A DNA stretch of 64,000 nt, from NCBI RefSeq assembly GCF_030697925.1, contig NZ_JAUYOJ010000013.1, positions 39,223-103,222 of the forward strand, in the 5' to 3' direction. Below the pieces are notes generated by a model. The model was not told the origin of the DNA. It searched no databases and saw only the letters and a program-made list of their open reading frames with translations. Made by a program: the position numbers and the translations under genes. This DNA comes from Phenylobacterium sp. (GTDB lineage Bacteria; Pseudomonadota; Alphaproteobacteria; Caulobacterales; Caulobacteraceae). Positions 9,711-17,294 of this stretch are shown here, piece by piece (position 1 is the stretch's first letter; the number at the start of each line of letters is the position of its first letter).

Positions 9711-9734
9711 GGCGGCGGTCTTCGGACCGTCGCC
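9711..9734 (+). terminator. TTCG-tetraloop hairpin after TonB receptor
   Basis: GGCGGCGGTC and GACCGTCGCC form a 10-base-pair stem with one mismatch around a stable TTCG tetraloop. It lies 31 bases after the receptor stop and 61 bases before the MFS start. No T-tract follows, so it may be a partial terminator or processing/stability element within the operon. Confidence 0.45.
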
Positions 9735-9794
9735 GTCTCGCCAAGCATGGCGCCGTCCACGGCCGCCGCTCAGAGCCTCCCGAGGATAGGGTCC

Positions 9795-11120
9795 ATGCAC
9801 CAACGCGTCGCAGCCGCCGGCGGTATCGCTGGGGACGTCGGGCCAGGCTACCGGCGCTATGTCCTCGTCGTGCTCATGATCGCCTATGCGTTCAACATGC
9901 TCGATCGGCAGATCGTCACGATCCTGGCCGAGCCGATCAAGCAGGACCTTCAGCTCGCCGACTGGCAGCTCGGCGCGGTGACGGGGCTTGCGTTCGCGCT
10001 GTTCTACACCGTGCTCGGGATCCCTGTGGCGAGGCTGGCCGACCGCGCCAACCGCGTGAGCATTATCGCCGGCTCCCTGGCCATCTGGAGCGGCTTCACC
10101 GTGGCCTGCGGCTTCGCTCGCGGCTTTCCCGAGCTTCTCCTGATGCGGATCGGCGTGGCCACGGGGGAGGCGGGTTGCACGCCCCCGGCCCACTCACTGA
10201 TCACCGAGTACGCCCCGAAGGAAAAGCGGGCCTCCGCGCTGGCCTTCTATTCGCTGGGCATTCCTCTGGGATCGCTGCTGGGCCTGACCATGGGCGGATT
10301 GCTGGCCGACAGCCTCGGCTGGCGGACCGCCTTCATGCTGGCCGGCGCTCCGGGCCTCCTGCTGGCCGTGCTCGTCGCCCTGACCTTGAAGGAGCCGCGT
10401 CGCGCCTTCGCCATGATCAGCGACCCAACACCTGCCTTGAGCTTCCGCCAGGCAATGGCGGAGCTACGCGCCAAGCGTTCCTTCTGGCTGGTGGCGGTGG
10501 CGGGCGGCTTCTCCTCGTTCGTCTTCTACGGACACTCGGCCTTCTACGGCTCCTTCTTCCTGCGCACCCACGGTGAGGCCCTTGGCCGGCTGGGCGAGCA
10601 GAGCGGGCTTGGCCCGATCGGAGTGCTGGGTGTCGCCCTGGGTCTCCTGGTCGGTGCGGGATTGGGCGCGGGGACCTATCTCGGCGGCGTGCTGGCCGAC
10701 CGCGCGGCGAGGACCGACATCGCCGGCTATGTCCGCATTCCCGCCCTGGCGACCCTCGTCGGCGCGCCGCTCTTCGCCATCGTGACGGCGCCCAGCTCGA
10801 TCGAACTGGCGCTGGCGCTCGTGCTGCCGGCCGTGCTGGCCAACGGCCTGACCTTCGGGCCCGCCTTCGCCGCCGTGCAGTCCATCGTGCGTCCGGACCT
10901 GCGCGCGACGGCGGCCGCGGTGCTGCTGTTCCTCGTCAACATCATCGGCCTCGGACTCGGGCCGCTGACGATCGGCGTCCTCAGCGACATCCTCGCACAG
11001 CATGTCGGCCCTGAGGCCGGCCTCCGCTGGTCCATGGCGCTGCTGGCTTCGGTGATGCTGGTCGCCGCCTGCCTGTTCGGCCTGGCCGCGCGGAGCATCC
11101 GCCAGGACGAGGTCGGTTAG
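9795..11120 (+). CDS. MFS transporter
   Basis: This 441-residue permease has about 12 hydrophobic segments beginning YVLVVLMIAYAFNMLDRQIV, and the MFS loop motif appears as PVARLADRANR. The MLDRQ segment in the first helix is typical of MFS permeases found with aromatic-acid or phthalate type catabolic genes in alphaproteobacteria. An upstream in-frame ATG exists at 9747, but 9795 is preferred because GAGGATAGGG lies just before it and the extra 16 residues are not membrane-like. It probably carries the substrate across the inner membrane after the TonB receptor brings it into the periplasm; export of a product is the alternative. Confidence 0.85.
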   Translation: MHQRVAAAGGIAGDVGPGYRRYVLVVLMIAYAFNMLDRQIVTILAEPIKQDLQLADWQLGAVTGLAFALFYTVLGIPVARLADRANRVSIIAGSLAIWSGFTVACGFARGFPELLLMRIGVATGEAGCTPPAHSLITEYAPKEKRASALAFYSLGIPLGSLLGLTMGGLLADSLGWRTAFMLAGAPGLLLAVLVALTLKEPRRAFAMISDPTPALSFRQAMAELRAKRSFWLVAVAGGFSSFVFYGHSAFYGSFFLRTHGEALGRLGEQSGLGPIGVLGVALGLLVGAGLGAGTYLGGVLADRAARTDIAGYVRIPALATLVGAPLFAIVTAPSSIELALALVLPAVLANGLTFGPAFAAVQSIVRPDLRATAAAVLLFLVNIIGLGLGPLTIGVLSDILAQHVGPEAGLRWSMALLASVMLVAACLFGLAARSIRQDEVG

Positions 11121-11153
11121 CCCGGCCGAACGCGACAGATCAATGGAGGCCCG

Positions 11154-12257
11154 ATGTCGGCCGCGGAGACTCTCTTCCGACCTTACGTTGTCACAGGCAT
11201 GCGCCTGCCCAACCGCGTCGTGATGGCGCCGATGACCCGGTCGCGTTCGCCAGGCGGCGTGCCGGGCTCGGACGTGGCCGCCTACTATGCCCGCCGCGCG
11301 AGGGCCGGTGTCGGGCTGATCATCACCGAAGGCACGGTGGTGGAGCGCCCGGGATCTTGCGACGATCCCAATGTGCCGAGGTTGTGGGGCGAAGCGGCCA
11401 TGGCCGGCTGGGCCGAGGTCGTGCGCGCCGTGCATGCCGAGGGTGGGCGGATCATGCCGCAGCTGTGGCATGTGGGCGCCACCCAGGGCCGCCGCTCGCA
11501 ATGGGCGGCCGACGCCCAGGTGGAGAGCCCGTCAGGCCTGATGGCGCCGGACGCGCCGTTCGGCCGGGCCATGACCGACGCCGACATCGCCGACACCATC
11601 GACGCCTTCGCGGCGGCGGCGCGCCGGGCCGCCGACCTGGGCTTCGACGGCGTCGAGATCCACGCGGCCCATGGCTATCTGATCGACCAGTTCTTCTGGG
11701 CCGGGACCAACCGGCGCACGGATCGGTACGGGGGCGCGAGCCTGGCGGACCGCACGCGCTTCGCCGTCGAGATCGTGCAAGCTATCCGGCGCGAGGTGGG
11801 GGACGGGCTGCCGATCTCCCTGCGGATTTCGCAGTGGAAGCAGCAGGACTACGCCGCCCGGCTGGCCGAGGGGCCGGCCGAACTGGCCGCCATGCTGGAG
11901 CCGCTGTGCGACGCGGGCGTGGACATCGTCCACTGCTCGCAAAGGCGCTTCTGGGAGCCGGCGTTCGAGGGTTCGGACCTGAACCTCGCGGGGTGGGCCC
12001 GCCGCCTGACCGGCCGGACCTCCATGACGGTGGGATCGGTCGGCCTGTCCGGCGATTTCATCGCCGGCTTTGGCGGCGAGGCGTCGGCGCCGACCTCCAT
12101 CGATCAGCTCCTTGAGCGGCTGACGCGCGATGAGTTCGACCTCGTGGCCGTCGGCCGAGCCTTGCTGAGCGATCCCCATTGGCTGGAGAATATCGCCGCA
12201 GGGCGCGGCGACCGGTTACGGGCCTTCGATATCAGCAAGCTTGACCAACTTCATTGA
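11154..12257 (+). CDS. Old yellow enzyme family NADH:flavin oxidoreductase
   Basis: This 367-residue FMN TIM-barrel ene-reductase has the N-terminal VVMAPMTRSRS, PQLWHVGA, and the substrate-anion-binding pair in EIHAAHGYLIDQF (HxxH, as in XenA/YqjM-like members rather than the HxxN of OYE1), followed by TNRRTDRYGG. It should reduce an activated C=C bond of an enone or enoyl-type substrate with NAD(P)H. The start at 11154 follows GGAGGCCCG. It sits 33 bases after the MFS gene and 34 before the SnoaL-like gene, in one likely operon. In the cluster it could reduce a ring or conjugated double bond before CoA activation. Confidence 0.88.
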   Translation: MSAAETLFRPYVVTGMRLPNRVVMAPMTRSRSPGGVPGSDVAAYYARRARAGVGLIITEGTVVERPGSCDDPNVPRLWGEAAMAGWAEVVRAVHAEGGRIMPQLWHVGATQGRRSQWAADAQVESPSGLMAPDAPFGRAMTDADIADTIDAFAAAARRAADLGFDGVEIHAAHGYLIDQFFWAGTNRRTDRYGGASLADRTRFAVEIVQAIRREVGDGLPISLRISQWKQQDYAARLAEGPAELAAMLEPLCDAGVDIVHCSQRRFWEPAFEGSDLNLAGWARRLTGRTSMTVGSVGLSGDFIAGFGGEASAPTSIDQLLERLTRDEFDLVAVGRALLSDPHWLENIAAGRGDRLRAFDISKLDQLH

Positions 12258-12291
12258 CTGCCCGCCGATGATCGGCGTCGAAGGGGATCCC

Positions 12292-12807
12292 ATGACCAAC
12301 ACCGACAAGCTGCAGGAACTCTGGGATCGCGAGATGATCCGGGACTGCATCTATCGTTACTGCCGCGGAATCGACCGCAAGGACGAGGCGGCGCTGCGCT
12401 CCGCCTATTGGCCGGACGCCACCGACAATCACGGCGCCTACCAGGGCAGCGCCGAGGGCTTCATCGCCTGGGCGATGAAGACCCTTCCGACCATCGAGCG
12501 GGGCATTCACCAGATCCACAACATGCTGATCGCGTTCAAACCGGGGGGCGCGGCCGTCGAATCCTATTTCACGGCCCTGCAGCGCCAGACGGAGAACGGC
12601 GTCCTGGTCCAATGGGACATGGCGGGCCGCTACGTCGACTGGTTCGAGAGGCGCGGCGATGAGTGGAGGGTGGCCCGCCGTCTCGTGGTGTTCGACTGGG
12701 TGGAGCAGATGCCCCTGCCGCCCGGGAGCGAGGCCGAGCGGTTCGGCAGACGCCAACCGATCGGCGGCTCATGGCCGGACGACCCGATCTATGCGCTGAT
12801 CGGCTAG
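12292..12807 (+). CDS. SnoaL-like (NTF2-fold) protein
   Basis: This 171-residue protein resembles the SnoaL_4/NTF2-like group: the helical start LQELWDREMIRDCIYRYCRGIDRKD is followed by a beta-rich half with HQIHNMLIAF and DEWRVARRLVVFDW. Members include small isomerases, dehydratases, and beta subunits of ring-hydroxylating dioxygenases. The frame is open from 12241, but the Met at 12292 is preferred because AAGGGGAT lies just upstream and family members start near this point. It is last in the catabolic operon, so an accessory isomerase or dehydratase role is likely but unproven. Confidence 0.75.
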   Translation: MTNTDKLQELWDREMIRDCIYRYCRGIDRKDEAALRSAYWPDATDNHGAYQGSAEGFIAWAMKTLPTIERGIHQIHNMLIAFKPGGAAVESYFTALQRQTENGVLVQWDMAGRYVDWFERRGDEWRVARRLVVFDWVEQMPLPPGSEAERFGRRQPIGGSWPDDPIYALIG

Positions 12808-12842
12808 CCGGCGTCACCGCCCGACCAACGCCCAAGACAGGA

Positions 12843-13148
12843 TCAGCGGGGGCTGCCGTCTTCCCAATAGTAGCGGCGGTTGCTTGGATCGTAGAAATAG
12901 TACCGTCTGGCCCGTTCGTCATAGTACTGGCGGCGGTTGACGCTGTCGTAGCGCGGCGTCGTCGCGGCGCCGATCGCAGCGCCGGCCGCGCCTCCGACCA
13001 GGGCCCCCGTCACCGAGCTATCGACCGCGGCGCCGATCGCGGCCCCGGCAAGCCCGCCGGTCGCCGCGCGCTCTGTCATCGTCGTGCCGCACGCCGCGGC
13101 GAGCAGTCCGCTGGCGCTCACCAGCAGGATCTTGGAAATGCCTTTCAT
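12843..13148 (-). CDS. Glycine-zipper lipoprotein with Tyr/Arg-rich tail
   Basis: This 101-residue product starts at 13148 (MKGISKILLVSASGLLAAAC). The AAC lipobox indicates a lipoprotein with its acylated Cys near residue 20. A glycine zipper follows (GGLAGAAIGAAVDSS, then GALVGGAAGAAIGAA), as in SlyB/OmpA-associated and YMGG-like envelope proteins. The C-terminal 40 or so residues are unusually rich in Tyr and Arg (RRQYYDERARRYYFYDPSN). The frame opens at 13193, but the extra N-terminus would break the signal peptide. It is convergent with the SnoaL-like gene. The role is unknown; envelope association is inferred. Confidence 0.75.
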   Translation of the reverse strand: MKGISKILLVSASGLLAAACGTTMTERAATGGLAGAAIGAAVDSSVTGALVGGAAGAAIGAATTPRYDSVNRRQYYDERARRYYFYDPSNRRYYWEDGSPR

Positions 13149-13306
13149 GGCGCACCTCGCTCGAACCGCCCCACGCCCTAGTCTAATCAACACACGTGGG
13201 CCGGCTGAGTTCCTGAGGATCGACGCCGCGGCGCGGCGCGCGGCCAGGGCGCGGGCGGCTTACCGAGCGTGGGGGCGAAGCCCAACCGGGAGGCCGCGCC
13301 GCGAGG

Positions 13307-14752
13307 TCATTTCCCGCGCCATGACGCGCCGATGGCCTCGAGGGTCTTGCCCTTGGTTTCCGGGATGAAGCGGATGACGAACAGGGCGGCCAGCAAACTG
13401 GCGGCGGCGTAGAGCCAGTAGGCGAAGCCGTGATTGAAGGCGGCGATCAAGACGGAATCGCCATCGATCACCTTGAACGACCAGGAGACCACCAGGTTGG
13501 CGAGCCACTGGACAGCCACGGCGACAGCCATCGCCTTGCCCTTGATCGGGTTGGGGAACATCTCGGAGAGCAGCACCCAGACCACCGGCCCCCAGCTCAC
13601 GGCGAAGCCGGCCACATAGACCAGCATGGCCACCAGCGCGCCGACGCCCAGCGCGTGCAGGTGGAACAGGGTCCCAAGCGCCGCCATGGCGGCGGCCATG
13701 ACCAGGGCGCCGGCGATCAGCAGCGGCTTGCGGCCGAACCTGTCGACGGTGTGGATCGCCACCAGGGTGAAAACCACATTGACCGAACCCACCAGCACCG
13801 TCTGCAGGAGCGCATTGTCGGAGGACGCGCCCATGTTCCGGAAGATCTCGGGGGCGTAGTAGAGGACGGCGTTGATGCCAACGAACTGCTGGAAAGCCGA
13901 GAGCGTCAGGCCGATCACCACCACGCCCATGCCGAACGAGAGCAGCTTGCCGCTGTGCTCGGTCAGGCTGTCGCGGATTTCAGCGAGCACGAGTTCGGCC
14001 TCCTCGGGCCCGGCGACCCGGTTCAGGACCGCGCGAGCCTCGACGTCGCGGCCCTTCATCACCAGCCAGCGGGGGCTGTCCGGCGCGCGGATCAGAAGCA
14101 GCAGGAAGGCCAGCGCCGGGATCGCCGCCGAGGCCAGCATGTAGCGCCAGCCGATCGCGAGCACCCAGGCGTCGTCCCCGAGCTTGGCGATCCCCCAGTT
14201 CACGAAATAGACGCCGACGATGCCCAGGACGATGGCCATCTGGTTGTAGGACACCAGGCGCCCGCGCCGGCCGGGCGGCGCGATCTCGGCGATGTAGAGC
14301 GGCGAGAGCATGGAGGCCAGGCCGATGCCGACTCCGCCCAGGATGCGATAGCCGACGAAGGGGCCGAGCGCGCCGGCGCCTGTCGCGCCCCAGATCGCCT
14401 CTGGGAAGGCCGAGCCCAGGGATGAGACGATGAACAGGGCGGCAGCCAGCATCATGCCGCCGCGCCGGCCCATGGCGTTGGCCGCCCAGCCGGCCAGGGC
14501 GCCGCCGATCACACAGCCCAGCAGCGCCGAGGAGACGGTCCAGCCGGCGAGGCTGTCGGCCGCCGTCTCCGGCAGGCCGCGTGGATCGATGAAGTTGGCG
14601 TCGATGGCGGCCACGGCGCCGGAGATCACCGCGGTGTCGTAGCCGAACAAAAAGCCGCCGAGGGTGGCGGCGAGCGCCAGAGCCGTGGCGGTGGCGGGCG
14701 GGGCGGGCAGGGCCGCCTTGGCGGGCGCCGCCTCGTTCACGTGGACGGACAT
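13307..14752 (-). CDS. MFS sugar porter (sugar:H+ symporter family)
   Basis: This 481-residue permease has 12 predicted membrane segments and the sugar-porter signatures: GFLFGYDTAVISGA in helix 1, a GRR-type loop (NAMGRRGGMML), PDSPRWL in the central loop, RFGRKPLL, and the C-terminal PETKGKTLEAIG. These match XylE/GalP-type symporters for mono- or disaccharides. Its start overlaps the 3' end of the GH3 gene by 16 bases, so translation is probably coupled. It likely imports the sugar released by that enzyme. Confidence 0.92.
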   Translation of the reverse strand: MSVHVNEAAPAKAALPAPPATATALALAATLGGFLFGYDTAVISGAVAAIDANFIDPRGLPETAADSLAGWTVSSALLGCVIGGALAGWAANAMGRRGGMMLAAALFIVSSLGSAFPEAIWGATGAGALGPFVGYRILGGVGIGLASMLSPLYIAEIAPPGRRGRLVSYNQMAIVLGIVGVYFVNWGIAKLGDDAWVLAIGWRYMLASAAIPALAFLLLLIRAPDSPRWLVMKGRDVEARAVLNRVAGPEEAELVLAEIRDSLTEHSGKLLSFGMGVVVIGLTLSAFQQFVGINAVLYYAPEIFRNMGASSDNALLQTVLVGSVNVVFTLVAIHTVDRFGRKPLLIAGALVMAAAMAALGTLFHLHALGVGALVAMLVYVAGFAVSWGPVVWVLLSEMFPNPIKGKAMAVAVAVQWLANLVVSWSFKVIDGDSVLIAAFNHGFAYWLYAAASLLAALFVIRFIPETKGKTLEAIGASWRGK

Positions 14753-17214
14753 ATGGCGTCTCCTTCATTGTAGGTCAGCGCGATGTCGGCGACCGCGGCC
14801 TCGAGCTTTCCGGCCGTTGAGAGGTCGAAGGGGGTCGTCACGGCCGCCACGTCGGCTCCAGCGTCGCGGAAGCAGGACAGCCGGATCTTGTAGGTTCGCC
14901 AGGTTCCCACGCCGCCCCGGCGAAGCAGGTCGGTGACGTCGATGGCGCCGCCATCCACGGCAAGCCGGACCGGCGCGGTGGGCGCCGAATCCAGGCGAAA
15001 ACGAAAGCCCACGGCCATCTCGCCATTGGTCTGGCGCGAGAGATCGACCGCCGGACCGGTGATCGTCACCGAGGCGTCGCCGGCGCCCGTGAAGCTGACG
15101 GCGCGTCCGCTTTCCTGGGCGCCTGCGTCGACGACCCGGATCCGCACGCCGCCGCGGGGACTGGCGCCTTGGCCGGTGTTCGCCCGCGTCTCGCCGCCCG
15201 CGTCGCGCAGCATCAGCGACCAGGGCGCGACCACCGCGCCGGCCGCCAGATAGCGGCCCGGATTGGCGAGGGTGACGGAGACGCCGGCGGTCTCGGAGAG
15301 GGGAGGAACCTCGACCCTGGATGCGTAGGTCAGGCCGTAGCCGTAGGCGAACTGCGGGTCGTAGCCGGGCTGGCCGATATTGAGCGGGCTCTGTGCGGCG
15401 CTCTTGGGCCAGGAAAAGGAGAGCCTGCCGGTGAACTCGTGGCGCGGCTTGCCGTCCGCGCCGGCCAGCAGCAGGTCGGCGACCCCGCCGCCTTCGGACC
15501 CCGGCAGCCAGGCGGCGACGAAGGCGTCCGAGGCGTTGATCTCAGGATTGGTCCAAAGCGGTCGGCCGGACAGGAAGACCGAGACGACGGGTATGCCCTG
15601 CGCCTTCAGCCGCTTCAGAAGCGCCAGGGGCTCCTCGGGCGCGAAGTCCACCGTGTCGAGATCGCCCTGGAACTCGGCGTAGGGAGTCTCGCCGAACACC
15701 ACGACGGCCACGTCCGGGCGAGTGTTGAAGACGCCGTCGGGGGCGTATTCCGCGTCGGCGCCGGCCGCCTCGGCGATCCCGGCCCAGACCGACTGGCCAT
15801 GGGGGAAGTCGGCGTTCCTATTGCCCGTCCCCTGCCAGGTGAGGGTCCATCCGCCGGAGGCCTGGCCGATGTCGTCAGCAGCGCGGCCGGCCACCAAAAT
15901 ACGGGCGCCACGTCGGATCGGCAGGACCGAGCCGTTGTTCTTCAGGAGCACCAGCGACTTGCGCACCGCCTCCCGGGCCAGGGCCCGGTGCGCCGGCGCG
16001 CCGAGCAGCTCCAGCTTCCCCTCAAGTGGGCGACGGCCGTCGAACAGGCCGGCTTTAACCTTGACCCGCAGGATACGGCGCACCGCCTCGTCGAGCCGGG
16101 CGTGGCCGATCTCGCCGGACTTCACCTGGGCGAGGGTGTTGGCGTAGAGCGCGCGCCAACTGTCGGGGGCCATGAACATGTCGAGACCGGAATTGAAGGC
16201 GAGCGGGCAGCTTTCATTCGAGCAGCCCTGAAGTTGGCCATGGGCGTTCCAGTCGCCCACCGTGAACCCGGTGAAGCCCAGCGGCCCACGCAGCGCGTCG
16301 GTGAGCACGCTCGCATTGGCGAGCAGCTTGGTTCCGTTCCAGCTCGAGAACGACGCCATGACCGTCAGCACGCCGGCGTCGATGGCCGGCGGATAGCCCG
16401 GGGCATGGATATCGACCAGCTCCTGTTCGGAGAGGGTCGCGTCGCCTTGGTCGCGCCCCTTGTCGGTGCCGCCATCGGCCAGGAAGTGCTTGGCCGACCC
16501 CGCGATGCGGCCGGCGGCCAGGGGTTTGCCGGCCTCAAGCGCGCCCTGAAGGCCCAGCGTCATCGGGCCGGCATAGGCGGCCTGCACCGCGGGGTTTTCG
16601 GAATAGCCCTCATAGGAGCGGCCCCAGCGGTCGTCGCGGGGCACGGCCACGGTGGGGCCGAAAGTCCAGTCGACGCCAGTGGCCGCGACCTCGCGGGCGG
16701 TGGCCTCGCCGATGCGGCGGATGAGGTCCGGGTCGCGCGCGGCGCCCAGGCCGACATTATGCGGGAAGATGGTGGCGCCCAGGACGTTGTTATGGCCGTG
16801 CACGGCGTCGACCCCGAACATCAGCGGGATCTTCGCGCCAGGCCGTTTGGCGGCGGCCTCCCGAAAGGCCCGCCCCAGTTTCACCCACTCGATGGCCGGG
16901 GCGCGGTCGTCCCCGCCGGGGGCGGAATTGCCGCCGGCCAGGATCGAACCCAGCGGATAGGTGAGAAGGTCTTCGGGGCGGATGGAGCTGATGTCGCCTT
17001 GGACGACCTGGCCGACCTTCTCCTCCAGCGTCATCTTCGCCAGCAGGTCGGTGATGAAGGCTTCGGTCTTTTCGTCGGTCAGGGCCGCGGGGCTCTTGGC
17101 CTTGGGCCAGATCGTCGGGTCGACGGCGGGCGCGGCGGCAGGCGCGACCGTCGCCAAGCCCCAGGCCATGGCAGCGGCGAGGGCAAGACTCGAAGTGCCT
17201 GCAAGCATGGCCAT
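14737..17214 (-). CDS. Glycoside hydrolase family 3 beta-glucosidase / exo-beta-glucanase
   Basis: This 825-residue protein begins with a signal peptide (about 27-30 residues, ending APAAAP), so it acts in the periplasm or is secreted. The GH3 N-terminal TIM barrel is present, with the predicted nucleophile Asp321 in FTVGDWNAHGQL; VKHFLADGG-like AKHFLADGG and GVDAVHGHNN are also seen. The GH3-C domain (KSLVLLKNNGSVLPI, FGETPYAE) follows. The C-terminal 170 or so residues form a galactose-binding-like extension similar to ExoP-type exo-1,3/1,4-beta-glucanases. It lies between the TonB receptor and the sugar porter. It probably releases glucose (or another sugar) from beta-glucosides; linkage is not shown. 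Confidence 0.92.
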   Translation of the reverse strand: MAMLAGTSSLALAAAMAWGLATVAPAAAPAVDPTIWPKAKSPAALTDEKTEAFITDLLAKMTLEEKVGQVVQGDISSIRPEDLLTYPLGSILAGGNSAPGGDDRAPAIEWVKLGRAFREAAAKRPGAKIPLMFGVDAVHGHNNVLGATIFPHNVGLGAARDPDLIRRIGEATAREVAATGVDWTFGPTVAVPRDDRWGRSYEGYSENPAVQAAYAGPMTLGLQGALEAGKPLAAGRIAGSAKHFLADGGTDKGRDQGDATLSEQELVDIHAPGYPPAIDAGVLTVMASFSSWNGTKLLANASVLTDALRGPLGFTGFTVGDWNAHGQLQGCSNESCPLAFNSGLDMFMAPDSWRALYANTLAQVKSGEIGHARLDEAVRRILRVKVKAGLFDGRRPLEGKLELLGAPAHRALAREAVRKSLVLLKNNGSVLPIRRGARILVAGRAADDIGQASGGWTLTWQGTGNRNADFPHGQSVWAGIAEAAGADAEYAPDGVFNTRPDVAVVVFGETPYAEFQGDLDTVDFAPEEPLALLKRLKAQGIPVVSVFLSGRPLWTNPEINASDAFVAAWLPGSEGGGVADLLLAGADGKPRHEFTGRLSFSWPKSAAQSPLNIGQPGYDPQFAYGYGLTYASRVEVPPLSETAGVSVTLANPGRYLAAGAVVAPWSLMLRDAGGETRANTGQGASPRGGVRIRVVDAGAQESGRAVSFTGAGDASVTITGPAVDLSRQTNGEMAVGFRFRLDSAPTAPVRLAVDGGAIDVTDLLRRGGVGTWRTYKIRLSCFRDAGADVAAVTTPFDLSTAGKLEAAVADIALTYNEGDAICPST

Positions 17215-17294
17215 GACGCCGCCAATCCACTCGTAGTGTCAGGAAAAAGGGGCGGCGCGGCGTCGCCGCCGCGCCGTGAGCTCCGGGGACGAGC

